Shown: positions 1 through 8,249, numbered from the stretch's first letter. The stretch: 64,000 nucleotides of DNA from Sulfurospirillum cavolei (GCF_000813325.1 NZ_BBQE01000012.1); one strand, 5' to 3'. Notes: generated by a model not told the origin, from the letters alone. Translations and numbers: made by a program.

Positions 1-1
1 T

Positions 2-1057
2 TTTGAAGCCGTCTGCTCAAACTTGCATATTAACAAAATCGAAGTAGAGCCCTACAGTGGCTGGCTAAAGCCGCATATAGAACGCTTCTTTGGAACAATG
101 ACCCGTGAGCTATTTCGACAGCTTGAGGGCTTTTGTGGGCATAGTGTAGCTGAGCGACAAAGTATCCAAGATCGCCTTAGCTTTGAAAAGAAAATCGAAG
201 CACGTAACAGGTGGAGAGCGCAAAAACTTAACGAAAAAGCATTTAGACGGCTGATGCTCGATAAAAAAAACACGATGGAAGTTTTTATCCCTATTACGAT
301 TGATGAGCTACGTTACTGGTTGCAAGCGTGGAATGAAGCAGTTTATGAGCAACGCGTACACGGAGGTATCGGCATGAGCCCGATGCAACGTTACATAAGC
401 GACATTACTCCGGCACAAACCGTAACCGACCCTCGTAAGCTTGATGTTTTATTGGGCGAATGGATAGAAATAACGGTCGGGAAAAAAGGCATTTCTTTAC
501 GAAGAGACGGAAAAGAAGCCATTTATACGCACGCTAATCTTATCGAACACATCGGCGAACGTGTTCTTGTCGCATTAGGCGAGGACATGGGCGAAGCCTA
601 TATCTATAATGCCGATATGACGCCTATTTGTGCCGCAAAAGATGCGAGCTTAGAGGGTATTAGCAGAGAGGCTATGCGGACCATACAACGTGACATGCGC
701 CGCCTTGAGAGTGAGAATACCAAGCGTGTTAAAAAAGCGGAAGCTCTTGCGCAGCGATTGGCTGACCCTACGATCAAAGACGTAATCGAGCAAAAGGCAC
801 GCGAGATGATTGTATCGCCGCTATCGAATATTAAATATCCAACAAAAAACATTGCTATCGATCTTCCAAAAGAGACTAAAAAAGAGCCTACAACCATTAA
901 CGGACGCCCTATCTTTAAGAGTGACTTTGAGGCGTTGGTCTGGGCTATTGAAGAGGGAAAAGAGGCGGAGTTTAGCCTTTTGATATCAGAGCGAAAGGAC
1001 ATCTACGAGATGGCTCTAAAAGATGTGGAGTATCGACGAACAAAACGCGTCGGATAG
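2..1057 (+). CDS. MuA-like DDE transposase, C-terminal part (5' end outside window)
   Basis: The reading frame is open from base 2, so the gene begins before the window. The visible part starts inside the DDE/RNase H catalytic core: the segment around bases 50-105 encodes Y-S-G-W-L-K-P-H-I-E-R-F-F, where the Glu is the likely third catalytic acid. A beta-barrel-like Mu-type C domain follows (about residues 140-215), then a Lys/Glu-rich tail that in MuA contacts MuB and ClpX. The enzyme would join phage ends to target DNA for integration and replicative transposition. A hairpin terminator follows, then the MuB gene. An apparent TTG start at base 23 is only a product of the truncation. Confidence 0.85.
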   Translation, partial: FEAVCSNLHINKIEVEPYSGWLKPHIERFFGTMTRELFRQLEGFCGHSVAERQSIQDRLSFEKKIEARNRWRAQKLNEKAFRRLMLDKKNTMEVFIPITIDELRYWLQAWNEAVYEQRVHGGIGMSPMQRYISDITPAQTVTDPRKLDVLLGEWIEITVGKKGISLRRDGKEAIYTHANLIEHIGERVLVALGEDMGEAYIYNADMTPICAAKDASLEGISREAMRTIQRDMRRLESENTKRVKKAEALAQRLADPTIKDVIEQKAREMIVSPLSNIKYPTKNIAIDLPKETKKEPTTINGRPIFKSDFEALVWAIEEGKEAEFSLLISERKDIYEMALKDVEYRRTKRVG

Positions 1058-1068
1058 GACTTAACAGA

Positions 1069-1094
1069 GGGCGAAGTTGTTTCGCCCCCTTTTA
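1069..1094 (+). terminator. Hairpin terminator between transposase A and B genes
   Basis: The inverted repeat GGGCGAA / TTCGCCC with a 5-base loop is followed by CCTTTT. A second nested structure follows directly (CTTTTAAG at 1088 pairing with CTTAAAAG ending about 1123, enclosing AGTGC/GCACT). The leader of the B gene is therefore highly structured and may adjust the A:B ratio. Confidence 0.6.
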
Positions 1095-1134
1095 AGTGCT
1101 TGGAGGCACTAAAAAACTTAAAAGGAAGTAAAAG

Positions 1135-1857
1135 ATGAAAGAGTCTTTTATCGAAACGAGTAATTATACCAAAATCGCGGAAGCTTTTACAAGGCTTAAG
1201 GATTTACCCGTAACAAGCCCCAAAATGGGACTCGGGTACGGGCTTTTCGGCTTAGGTAAAACATTCGGATTGGAAAAAATTACCGTGAAATACAACGCGG
1301 TACTCCTGCGTGCTTTGCATACATGGAGACCCAAATCTATGTTGGAGCGTCTATGTGAGGAGATGGGGCTAGATAGAAGCGGTACTTCCGCACAGCTTTA
1401 TGTACGGTTGATCGAAGAAATCCGAACCAGTACACAAAAGCGCCCCATTATCATCGACGAGGTCGATGCTCTTTTGTCGGCGAAGAACTTTGAGATGCTT
1501 GAAATCTTAAGAGACATCCACGACGAAACCGGAGTGATCATCTTCTTTGTAGGCATGGAAGAGAGTAACGCCAAGATGAAACGACACCGACACTTTTACA
1601 GCCGCATCTTCGAGTTCGTGAAGTTTAAACCCGTCGTTTTTGAAGATGTCGAAAAATACTGCAAAACCTACTCGGATAAAGTTGAGATAGCGGATGATCT
1701 TATCGCCTATTTTGCGACGACATACCCGAACTTAAGGCAACTTCGCAAGCTTTTAACCGACCTTGAAAATGTTGCGAAGCGACAAGGTATAAGTGCCTGC
1801 GATCTTGAGCAGTTTAAAGCCCTCGAAATTGAAAAAATAGGACGAACGGATGAATAG
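1135..1857 (+). CDS. MuB-like AAA+ ATPase, transposition target DNA activator
   Basis: A 240-residue P-loop protein. The Walker A motif G-L-F-G-L-G-K-T is near residue 38 and Walker B (R-P-I-I-I-D-E-V-D) near residue 104. The C-terminal part resembles the small helical domain of MuB. In Mu, MuB binds DNA as ATP filaments, captures target DNA for MuA and gives target immunity. Its position right after the transposase supports the call. The start has AAAGGAAG upstream. It lacks the long N-terminal HTH domain of Mu MuB, which may be replaced by the small HTH-like gene that follows. Confidence 0.85.
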   Translation: MKESFIETSNYTKIAEAFTRLKDLPVTSPKMGLGYGLFGLGKTFGLEKITVKYNAVLLRALHTWRPKSMLERLCEEMGLDRSGTSAQLYVRLIEEIRTSTQKRPIIIDEVDALLSAKNFEMLEILRDIHDETGVIIFFVGMEESNAKMKRHRHFYSRIFEFVKFKPVVFEDVEKYCKTYSDKVEIADDLIAYFATTYPNLRQLRKLLTDLENVAKRQGISACDLEQFKALEIEKIGRTDE

Positions 1858-2182
1858 TATTGAACTTTTAAAGGCGGCGGTTGAGCATGAGGGAAGCATG
1901 AGTAAAGTCGGTGATAAGATCGGCTACTCTAAGGCGACGATCTCCCTTATCTTGCGCAACGAATACCCTGCCGAAAATGTAAAGTTTGATAAAAAACTAC
2001 ACGACACGTACGGTTTTTTATTGGAACGCACGGTGTTGTGCCCGGCATTGAAGGACAACATACACTTTGAGGTATGCAAACGCTACGTTAATGCGGTAAA
2101 TGAGAATAAGCCGCTGAGCGGAAATATGTTTGCGATCGTGAAAGATGTATGCCCCTTTTGCCCAAACTCGCAAAGGGTTTAA
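1850..2182 (+). CDS. Small HTH-like DNA-binding protein
   Basis: A 110-residue protein overlapping the end of the MuB-like gene by 8 bases, so probably translationally coupled. Residues 5-35 (around S-K-V-G-D-K-I-G-Y-S-K-A-T-I-S-L-I-L) look like a helix-turn-helix of the XRE/LacI type. A Cys pair (C-P-F-C) lies near the C-terminus with other Cys upstream, so a metal site is possible. MuB of phage Mu carries a similar HTH at its own N-terminus, so this could be the detached DNA-binding part of the transposition machinery. That is an inference. Confidence 0.55.
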   Translation: MNSIELLKAAVEHEGSMSKVGDKIGYSKATISLILRNEYPAENVKFDKKLHDTYGFLLERTVLCPALKDNIHFEVCKRYVNAVNENKPLSGNMFAIVKDVCPFCPNSQRV

Positions 2183-2183
2183 G

Positions 2184-2909
2184 ATGCAACCTAAAGACTC
2201 ACTACAGCAACAGGTTTGGAATTATATTAGAAGAAACCCTGCCTTTAGGTATGGGGATATTTTGATGATAACCCAAATTAGTGATTCTACTCTTGAGCGG
2301 TATTTGAGAAAACTCTGTAAGGTTGGGTACGTAGAGAGAGGAACGGTTGCGACGTCTGGAGTGAAAAGAGTTGACTCTGAATACAGAGTAAAAGCCAAAT
2401 TGGGTGTATTGGCTCCTATCGTAAATAACAAGAAATACTTGTATGACCCAAACGAAAAGGTGCAATACGACTTGGAAACAGGAAGCGTCGTTTCTCAGGA
2501 AGAACAAGGCAATCAGTGTATGAGGTATTCTTTGCTCTTGGGTAAAGAATACAACTTTTTGGCTGGGTACAAAAACAGATATAACCGAGAGCACCCTGAG
2601 CTTAAAAGTGCTAAAGACTGGTATCTGCACGTTAAAAATGTTATGCGCAGAGATAATACTCTAATTAAAGAGCTAAAGTTTATTAGGGACTATCTAGTTA
2701 AAGAAAAGAAGATTAATGAATTTTCAAAAGTGATGTGTGAAAGAGGATTATTTGTGTATGAGTATTCTTTTATGGGAGGGGTAATGCGCATTATTCGAGA
2801 GAAAAAAAGAATGCTCATGGCCGAAGAAATATTGAAACGATACGAAACGGCCGTCTCAATATTTGAAGAGCTTTACGGCTCTATAAACACACTGGAGGCG
2901 ACAGTATGA
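2184..2909 (+). CDS. Winged-helix-like prophage protein, unknown role
   Basis: The start was set at the ATG at 2184, which has AAAGGG upstream and follows the preceding stop by one base. A possible upstream TTG/ATG in the same frame overlaps the previous gene and is less likely. The 241-residue protein begins with a winged-helix-like region (about residues 5-55: a tri-helical segment, then a basic wing with E-R-G-T-V). The rest is helical and rich in Lys, Arg and Tyr. I do not recognise a family. It lies in the early operon between transposition and regulatory genes, so a DNA-binding regulator is likely. Confidence 0.5.
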   Translation: MQPKDSLQQQVWNYIRRNPAFRYGDILMITQISDSTLERYLRKLCKVGYVERGTVATSGVKRVDSEYRVKAKLGVLAPIVNNKKYLYDPNEKVQYDLETGSVVSQEEQGNQCMRYSLLLGKEYNFLAGYKNRYNREHPELKSAKDWYLHVKNVMRRDNTLIKELKFIRDYLVKEKKINEFSKVMCERGLFVYEYSFMGGVMRIIREKKRMLMAEEILKRYETAVSIFEELYGSINTLEATV

Positions 2910-3139
2910 AAGCTTTTTTACAGAGCATCTTAGGCGTTAATGCCCTTAAAGCGCAGATCGATCTGCTAAAGCAAGAACTAACGCACATGCGAGCCGAGAA
3001 TGAACGCATACAGTTAAAGCTTAGCGGGCTTGGGAAGTACCCGAAAGTTGATCTAAAAGAGTCGCAAGCGGCAGGCATTTTACGCATAGTGGATGACTTT
3101 AAGGCTCGAAGATGTGGAGGGAACATATGCAAACGCTAG
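2906..3139 (+). CDS. Small coiled-coil prophage protein
   Basis: A 77-residue protein whose ATG overlaps the previous stop (ATGA). Residues 10-45 form a heptad-like helix (K-A-Q-I-D-L-L-K-Q-E-L). The C-terminus is basic with two Cys. No family recognised. Its tight coupling to both neighbours supports it as a real early gene. Confidence 0.5.
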   Translation: MKAFLQSILGVNALKAQIDLLKQELTHMRAENERIQLKLSGLGKYPKVDLKESQAAGILRIVDDFKARRCGGNICKR

Positions 3140-3261
3140 TACTTGCGCCGCTCCCTAAAAAGAGCGCATATGAGGTAAAGCTTTGGGAGGTTACCCCCCC
3201 AAGAGGCGGGCGAAAAAGCCTATCCGAAAGAGACAAAGCCTTATTTGGCTCTATCTTATGA
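3127..3261 (+). CDS. Very small prophage protein (44 aa)
   Basis: A short frame starting at ATG 3127, inside the end of the previous gene, and preceded by GGAGGGAAC at a good distance. It encodes 44 residues, begins M-Q-T-L-V-L-A-P-L and contains P-P-R-G-G-R-K-S. It fills the gap before the next gene. The strong ribosome-binding site is the main support. Confidence 0.45.
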   Translation: MQTLVLAPLPKKSAYEVKLWEVTPPRGGRKSLSERDKALFGSIL

Positions 3262-3277
3262 CATGGCGTAAGGAGCG

Positions 3278-3562
3278 ATGATGAAAGCGAACTTTGACAA
3301 CATGAGAATACTAGCGACGGGGAATATGAATGAATTGGGCAGAGTGCTAAAAGAAAAAATCCTAATAATGGATAATTATTACATCGACGATGAGTTAAAA
3401 CAAGAAATCGTTACTGCTTTTAATAACACCGCATGCCGAGTGGATAGTTTGAATTGTTTATATGATGACAATATCCCTGATGATGTCAACGATCTATCCG
3501 AAACTATTGAAGTTGAGCGATTAGAGCTTGAGGAAAAAGAGGAGGACGAAGATGAGCTATGA
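3278..3562 (+). CDS. Small acidic prophage protein
   Basis: A 94-residue protein starting at ATG 3278 or 3281 (AAGGAGCG upstream). The C-terminal third is strongly acidic (E-E-K-E-E-D-E-D-E-L). It could be a DNA mimic or a partner of a basic protein, but no family is recognised. Its end overlaps the start of the next gene. Confidence 0.45.
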   Translation: MMKANFDNMRILATGNMNELGRVLKEKILIMDNYYIDDELKQEIVTAFNNTACRVDSLNCLYDDNIPDDVNDLSETIEVERLELEEKEEDEDEL

Positions 3563-4013
3563 GATTTTCCAAAAAAAGGCAGCACTTAACACTGAATTTG
3601 AATTAATCCCAACAAAGGTACAACTCTATGCTGAGGGCGTAGGCTTTGATGCAAATGGTTATATGAAATATGATGGGTTGGTCTACCCAACCGACACGGT
3701 AAAGTTGACAAGCTTGCCCCTTAAAATCCGAATATTGTTCGTTGAGCAAAAATATGATGTGGTTAAACCGGGAGCGAAAGATATTGATACCGGTGGTAAA
3801 ACCTCTCTACAAATTGAGGGAAATTTGACAGACCTTAGCAAAATTTTGATGGATCAACTTCAAAATATTACCGATCCTGAAAAAGCTAAACAGGTTGATA
3901 TGCCCAATGAGCTAAAAAAAGCCAATACGGTCTGCAACATAGCAGATAAGCTAATAACTATCGTTGATTTGTCTCTACGGGCTGAAATATTCAAAGACAA
4001 AAAAATACTTTAA
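3552..4013 (+). CDS. Hypothetical prophage protein
   Basis: The start was placed at ATG 3552 because GGAGGACGAAG stands directly before it; an upstream in-frame ATG at 3528 lies inside the previous gene. It encodes 153 residues beginning M-S-Y-E-I-F. The N-terminal half is beta-rich, and the C-terminal half is helical with L-S-K-I-L-M-D-Q-L and L-K-K-A-N-T-V-C-N-I-A-D-K. I do not recognise it. It sits in the early operon. Confidence 0.5.
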   Translation: MSYEIFQKKAALNTEFELIPTKVQLYAEGVGFDANGYMKYDGLVYPTDTVKLTSLPLKIRILFVEQKYDVVKPGAKDIDTGGKTSLQIEGNLTDLSKILMDQLQNITDPEKAKQVDMPNELKKANTVCNIADKLITIVDLSLRAEIFKDKKIL

Positions 4014-4015
4014 GA

Positions 4016-4606
4016 GTGGCAAAAATGAACTATACGAACATTCAAGAAGCTTTCTTAAAAGAGCATGAGACTGTACCTAGAAAAGAACTTACCGAGCTTT
4101 TTAATGCCGAGTTTGGAACACAACGAACCCATAAAGCTATTAAGGGTAAGTGTAAAGCTCTCGGCTTAAAAACAGGTAGAAACGGTTGCTTTCAGAAAGG
4201 TCAAACCCCTCCAAACAAGGGCACAAAAGGCGTATGTAAAGCGAATAAAACATCTTTTAAAAAAGGCAATACTCCGCACAACGCAAAAAAAGTCGGAAGT
4301 ATCGTCTTACATAAAGACAAAGATGGGTACACATACATGCGTATTAAGGTTGCCGAACCTAACAGCTGGCAAATGTTGCACGCATGCATTTGGGAACACA
4401 AGCATGGAAAAATACCGGAAGGCTTTTGCGTTATTTTTAAAGACCGCAACACCTTTAATACGAGTCTCAACAATTTAATGTTGGTATCTAGAAGTGAACT
4501 TTCTCGGCTAAACAAAAAATATTCGTCGATCGACACGAGTTTAAGAGAGGTAGCTTTGCAGGTTGTAAAGCTACAACACGAGGTTATAAAGAAAGGAAAA
4601 AGATGA
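4016..4606 (+). CDS. HNH-type endonuclease of the phage/homing class
   Basis: Starts at GTG 4016 or ATG 4025. The first 60 residues look like a small DNA-binding helix bundle, followed by a Gly/Lys/Pro-rich linker with repeated K-G-N-T-P-H-N and G-Q-T-P-P-N-K-G motifs typical of phage HNH enzymes. The nuclease region (about residues 95-165) has D-G-Y-T-Y-M-R, then M-L-H-A-C-I-W-E-H-K-H-G, then the D-R-N-x-x-N-x-x-x-N-N-L signature near residue 145. It would cut DNA with a beta-beta-alpha-metal active site. In the early operon it may be a free-standing homing enzyme or a genuine phage function. Confidence 0.75.
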   Translation: MAKMNYTNIQEAFLKEHETVPRKELTELFNAEFGTQRTHKAIKGKCKALGLKTGRNGCFQKGQTPPNKGTKGVCKANKTSFKKGNTPHNAKKVGSIVLHKDKDGYTYMRIKVAEPNSWQMLHACIWEHKHGKIPEGFCVIFKDRNTFNTSLNNLMLVSRSELSRLNKKYSSIDTSLREVALQVVKLQHEVIKKGKR

Positions 4607-5322
4607 AAAATAATGAATTTTGGAAGTCTTACGTGCAGAAGTGCAAAGAGAAAGGTCTACCCCCCCGCTATGAGAATGCTGAGGAGTTCGCAAAAGCGAT
4701 GACAGAGCCTCCGAAGCCTTACAGTACGGACGACTTTACGCCGAAGCGTGACATTGAGGGATGGCATGCCGCGGAGGAAGGTATCGACGACATAGACGAT
4801 GAAGAGGAAACAACGCAGGTGCTCGTTAAAAAGTGTAACAACGAAGAAATAATGTGGGAACTTGAACGCATGATGTATGAGGCGGAAGAAACCGAAAAAA
4901 TAATAGCGACGAGTAATAAGCCTGCTTACGATGAGGGAAAAGGAGATGCAATGACCAAAATACAATGGTTTAGATGCGAATCTTGTGAAGAGATGAAAGA
5001 CGAAAATGCTTTTAAAAAATACAGAAACGGAACTTTCGCAAAAGTATGCAATGCATGCATAGGCTCGAAGATTCGTGATGCAAAAGCAAAGCGTATCGAA
5101 AAGATTGCCCCTATGATCGAACAAAAACAGATTTATATGGGTGTCGATAAAGCTAGAGATACGTCAAGCACGGTTATATTGATGAAGCTTGATGTTTTCC
5201 ATTCCGCCCTTAAAATGGCGTATGAGAGAGGCATTGTAGAGGGTAAAACCTTTGCCGACATGACGATCACAGAGGTTGAGTTTCCCGTGATCTTAGATGA
5301 AGTTTTAGGAGTGAGCGCATGA
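4603..5322 (+). CDS. Acidic prophage protein with a four-Cys zinc-binding motif
   Basis: A 239-residue protein coupled to the nuclease by an ATGA overlap. The N-terminal half is acidic (E-G-I-D-D-I-D-D-E-E-E). Near residues 125-150 it has C-E-S-C and C-N-A-C about 20 residues apart, a probable zinc finger like those of HNH/recombination-associated phage proteins. A basic stretch follows and then an unclassified C-terminal domain. Role unknown. Confidence 0.5.
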   Translation: MKNNEFWKSYVQKCKEKGLPPRYENAEEFAKAMTEPPKPYSTDDFTPKRDIEGWHAAEEGIDDIDDEEETTQVLVKKCNNEEIMWELERMMYEAEETEKIIATSNKPAYDEGKGDAMTKIQWFRCESCEEMKDENAFKKYRNGTFAKVCNACIGSKIRDAKAKRIEKIAPMIEQKQIYMGVDKARDTSSTVILMKLDVFHSALKMAYERGIVEGKTFADMTITEVEFPVILDEVLGVSA

Positions 5323-5480
5323 TGACATAGGAAGAATACGAAGTGGCATGCAAGAGAGCTGATGAACTTGCAAATAAAGCGATATTGACGAAAGGGGAAG
5401 CGATTGAGTATGAAAATTTACTTTGGGACATGATGCATTATGACGAACAACATAGGAGCGAAGATGTGCAAGATGATTAA
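5322..5480 (+). pseudogene. Small prophage gene with an amber codon at position 3
   Basis: An ATG at 5322 overlaps the previous stop (ATGA), exactly as other coupled starts in this operon. The third codon (5328-5330) is TAG, and the same frame then continues open for 49 codons to TAA at 5478. The reading M-T-stop-E-E-Y-E-V-A-C-K-R-A-D-E-L-A looks like ordinary protein. Either the gene is broken by a point mutation, or translation starts at GTG 5343 and yields a 45-residue protein, or TAG is suppressed. Confidence 0.5.
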
Positions 5481-5565
5481 ACGTTTTAAACGGTTCTTTG
5501 GTGAAAAAGTGGTGCGCCCTGTGCGCGTGTGGCTGTATCTAGCCGAGTGGAATTTAACAAAATAA
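5464..5565 (+). CDS. Very small basic prophage protein (33 aa)
   Basis: The frame starts at ATG 5464, overlaps the preceding gene end and is preceded by GGAGCGAAG. It encodes M-C-K-M-I-K-R-F-K-R-F-F-G and ends W-N-L-T-K. It is basic and possibly membrane-associated through an amphipathic helix. Phage genomes often carry such a peptide here, but it has no recognisable family. Confidence 0.4.
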   Translation: MCKMIKRFKRFFGEKVVRPVRVWLYLAEWNLTK

Positions 5566-5575
5566 AGGAGTGAAG

Positions 5576-6196
5576 ATGGTACTTCAAGACGAAAAAGGCT
5601 TTTGGATTAACGGTAAGGGTGAGGCAGTTCACCCCGATATGATTAGAGTTGATGAGCAGTTAAAAACTGAGCTTGTCGAGCGCATTATTGCGGCAGCGCA
5701 AAACCTTACGGGGCTTATCTCTATTTTTAAAACAGAATGCAACGAGCAAGTAGATGCATACTTCGATCTGCTCTTACAAAACTACGGCGTCGATGCAAAA
5801 GGGAAAAGCGTAAAGGGCAATATGAACCTCAAAAACTTCTCCTCTACCGCAAAGGTCGAAATCCGCGCGATGGATACGCTTAAACCGGATGAGAAAATTC
5901 AAATCGCGAAAATGAAACTTGACGAGTTCTTGAAAGAAGAGACGGAAGATGCTACGCCTATCGTTCGTACGCTAATTATGAAAGCGTTTGAGGTCGATAA
6001 AAAAGGCAATATCGACACGAAAAAACTTTTAGCATTACGAAGCTACGACATCACCGCCCCGAAATGGGTTGAGGCGATGGCGATTATCGCGGACAGCTTA
6101 CAGGTCGCATCGACGAAAAGCTACATTCGCTTCTACACGAGAGAAAACTCCGAGAGCGACTGGAAGCTTATCCCGATCGATATTGCGGCGGTGTGA
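5576..6196 (+). CDS. DUF3164 family Mu-like early protein
   Basis: The start at ATG 5576 follows AAAGGAG with a 5-base spacer; the GTG at 5570 lies inside that site and is rejected. The 206-residue protein opens with W-I-N-G-K-G-E-A-V-H-P-D-M-I-R, the pattern that opens DUF3164 proteins of Mu-like phages, and continues with a long helical region and the K-W-V-E-A-M segment. These proteins are conserved between MuB and GemA in transposable phages, but their biochemical role is not established. The match is from memory of the family pattern. Confidence 0.7.
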   Translation: MVLQDEKGFWINGKGEAVHPDMIRVDEQLKTELVERIIAAAQNLTGLISIFKTECNEQVDAYFDLLLQNYGVDAKGKSVKGNMNLKNFSSTAKVEIRAMDTLKPDEKIQIAKMKLDEFLKEETEDATPIVRTLIMKAFEVDKKGNIDTKKLLALRSYDITAPKWVEAMAIIADSLQVASTKSYIRFYTRENSESDWKLIPIDIAAV

Positions 6197-6197
6197 C

Positions 6198-6632
6198 GTG
6201 AGCGAACTTGCCGCGCTTTATGTCGGGATGAACCGCTATAAAACTATACAGGCGATCGCTACGGTAGGGTTGGAGGGCTTAGCTCTCTCCTCCCTCTTTC
6301 GCTATGCGAAGATAAAAGGAAACGTGCTTTTCTTTGTGTTTAAACACCAAAACGCTAAGTTCGAGTTTGGATACAAAAAAGAGGACATTAAAACGAAGAT
6401 GAGGGGCTACTACTCGACGTTTAACCGTGAGTTAAAAGCCTATGACGTTATCTTTAACGACATACAGGCCGTTGTGATCGCAGAACCGCAAGAGGCTTTA
6501 CATGTAAAGCCTACAACGCTGATCTACGGTGAGCGAAGCACGGGTAACTTTGAGATCGCCTGTGCCGACCCGAAGCTTCGAGAACTCTTTGCGAGCATAC
6601 AAAAAACGATAAAGGCAGAACGTGGAAAGTAG
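6198..6632 (+). CDS. Hypothetical prophage protein
   Basis: GTG 6198 is chosen as start because it follows the previous stop by one base and gives a compact 144-residue protein beginning M-S-E-L-A-A-L-Y-V-G. A longer in-frame reading would overlap the DUF3164 gene by 120 bases. The sequence has an alternating beta pattern (F-F-V-F-K-H-Q-N-A-K-F-E-F-G-Y). No family recognised. It overlaps the RecA-like ATPase by 11 bases, so the two are probably co-translated. Confidence 0.5.
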   Translation: MSELAALYVGMNRYKTIQAIATVGLEGLALSSLFRYAKIKGNVLFFVFKHQNAKFEFGYKKEDIKTKMRGYYSTFNRELKAYDVIFNDIQAVVIAEPQEALHVKPTTLIYGERSTGNFEIACADPKLRELFASIQKTIKAERGK

Positions 6633-7569
6633 TAGACTTGGATTTTTAACCCCTGTTGATCTTGATGAAGTGAGAGCGATGGGGAAGAGAAAAGCACTTA
6701 TAGAAAATTTTGCGCTAGAGCGTAGCATTAACCTTCTATGGTCTCCGGCGGGAAGCGGCAAAACCTCTTTTATGTTTGCGTTTGCAAAGCATCTCTCTTC
6801 TTTGGGATTAGAGACGGCTTTTATCGACACCGATAACGGCGTAGACATCTTGCAAGACCGAGGTTACGACAAGCTTATCGAAAACCTAAAAGAAAAGCTA
6901 TTTTATGTTAACGCCGATACCTATGACACACCTAAAGAGCGTGTTATGGGCGTGCTTAACTCGATAAAAGAACGGGCAAAAGCAGATGCTTATACTAATT
7001 GTGCTTTTATTTTTGATAGCCTTAAATTCTTCCTAAACGGGGGTATTTACGACGAAGATAAAATCGATAAGTTTATAACTTTTTGTAAGGCAATACGCCG
7101 TGCCGGAGGGCTCGTTTTTGTGCTTAACCATGCGACTAAAAAAGGCGACAGCATGAAAGGCGGGCAAAGCCTTATCGATGCGGTCGACGAGTGCTGGGCT
7201 ATGTCTACTCTCCCCGAAACGGACACGCACTATAACTATATCTTCGAACCTGAAAAATACCGCATGGCAGTTAGAAAAGTCGGTTTTAGCGTCGATAAAA
7301 AAAATTATGATATGACGCCGCTCGATGTTGCCGTGGCATCGCTAAACACTGCCGAAAAAGAGTTTATCGACGGCGTTATTAAACTGCTTAAAGATCGTAC
7401 CTACACGCAAGGAGAGCTCTTGCAAGCTCTGGGAAAAGACAAAGCCGATAAAACTTCTTTAGAGTACCTAAAAAGACATGCCGGAAAATTTTGGAATGTT
7501 GAAAAAGTGGGGAAAGAAAAAATGTTTACAACTGTTACAACTGTACAACTATGCGATCAAAGTGCCTAA
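6622..7569 (+). CDS. RecA-like P-loop ATPase of the early region
   Basis: A 315-residue protein starting at GTG 6622. Walker A is S-P-A-G-S-G-K-T-S near residue 42. The strand F-I-D-T-D-N-G follows, and a Walker B-like C-A-F-I-F-D-S lies near residue 130, with V-F-V-L-N-H-A-T as the next core strand, as in RepA/DnaB/RadA-type RecA folds. The C-terminal 75 residues resemble a winged helix (Y-T-Q-G-E-L-L-Q-A-L). It is likely a hexameric DNA-dependent ATPase for phage replication or recombination. Its last codons lie inside the long inverted repeat, which constrains the protein C-terminus to T-T-V-T-T-V-Q. Confidence 0.7.
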   Translation: MESSRLGFLTPVDLDEVRAMGKRKALIENFALERSINLLWSPAGSGKTSFMFAFAKHLSSLGLETAFIDTDNGVDILQDRGYDKLIENLKEKLFYVNADTYDTPKERVMGVLNSIKERAKADAYTNCAFIFDSLKFFLNGGIYDEDKIDKFITFCKAIRRAGGLVFVLNHATKKGDSMKGGQSLIDAVDECWAMSTLPETDTHYNYIFEPEKYRMAVRKVGFSVDKKNYDMTPLDVAVASLNTAEKEFIDGVIKLLKDRTYTQGELLQALGKDKADKTSLEYLKRHAGKFWNVEKVGKEKMFTTVTTVQLCDQSA

Positions 7570-7625
7570 AATGCGTACTTTTATAGTTGTAAAAAATAAC
7601 AGTTGTACAGTTGTAACAGTTGTAA
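7526..7625 (+). repeat. Perfect 25-bp inverted repeat built of 9-bp iterons, around a putative promoter
   Basis: The left arm (7526-7550) contains tandem TTACAACTG units, and the right arm (7601-7625) is its exact reverse complement. The 50 bases between hold TGCCTAAAAT and CTTTTATAGTTGTAAAA. The right arm ends directly before the ribosome-binding site GAGGTGG of the next gene. The arms could be paired operators for a repressor or activator, and in RNA they would form a long stem next to the start codon. A partial second copy lies at 11591-11655. Confidence 0.7.
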
Positions 7626-7635
7626 GAGGTGGAAA

Positions 7636-8052
7636 ATGACAGCAAAACAGAGCTATCTAAGACGAGGTTTACTTGCACGTATACACCAACACGAGTTTAC
7701 TAAAGCGGCAAAAGAGCAGGACGCATGGGAAAGTTTTCTCTTTAACATGTACAAAGAGAGTTCCTGCACGAAACTCTCCATCGACGAGCTTTACAATCTC
7801 CTTGACGTGCTAGAGCGTGGCGCACAACCGATCGTGAAAGGTCGCCGCCCGCAAACCAAAAAAGATGGCATGACCGATAAACAGCTCTCCTGCATCTTAA
7901 AACTTTGGGGAGATCGGGGCGAAGATGGACTTAGAGAGTTTTGTCATAAGACCGTCGGAAAGCGTCCTTTACGTTTAAACAGTTTAAACAAAGGCGAAGC
8001 CACAAAGGTAATCTTGGGTATTGAATACATGCTAGGGTTAAAAAAACGATGA
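7636..8052 (+). CDS. GemA-like (Mu gp16) regulatory protein
   Basis: The start at ATG 7636 has GAGGTGG upstream; an upstream TTG reading falls inside the inverted repeat and is rejected. The 138-residue protein shows the GemA/DUF1018 pattern: an N-terminal helix (L-L-A-R-I-H), a serine-lysine segment (S-S-C-T-K-L-S-I-D-E-L-Y-N-L-L-D-V-L), and the C-terminal T-D-K-Q-L-S-C-I-L-K-L-W-G signature. GemA of Mu modulates host gene expression and DNA topology. Its promoter-proximal position after the inverted repeat suggests that it opens a new transcription unit. Confidence 0.7.
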   Translation: MTAKQSYLRRGLLARIHQHEFTKAAKEQDAWESFLFNMYKESSCTKLSIDELYNLLDVLERGAQPIVKGRRPQTKKDGMTDKQLSCILKLWGDRGEDGLREFCHKTVGKRPLRLNSLNKGEATKVILGIEYMLGLKKR

Positions 8053-8249
8053 TGTGCCCAAAATGCGCAGGTGACACTTATGTTGTTAGCACCGTAAAGG
8101 GTACGGTTAATGAACGCTACCGCAAATGTAAACAATGCGAATACACTTTCGTAACAATAGAAGCGATACGCTTTGATGATTACTGGAGGGATTATGCAAA
8201 AGAGAGCGTGAGCATGAACCAAAAAGACTTTAAAAAGGAAGAGAAATGA
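8049..8249 (+). CDS. Small zinc-ribbon protein (Com/Ogr/NrdR-like finger)
   Basis: A 66-residue protein with C-P-K-C near the start and C-K-Q-C about 25 residues later, each followed by aromatic residues (Y-R-K-C-K-Q-C-E-Y-T-F). This matches the small zinc ribbons of phage regulators such as Com and Ogr/Delta, and also the NrdR N-terminus. The start overlaps the GemA-like stop. A role as transcription or translation regulator of later genes is an inference. Confidence 0.55.
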   Translation: MMCPKCAGDTYVVSTVKGTVNERYRKCKQCEYTFVTIEAIRFDDYWRDYAKESVSMNQKDFKKEEK

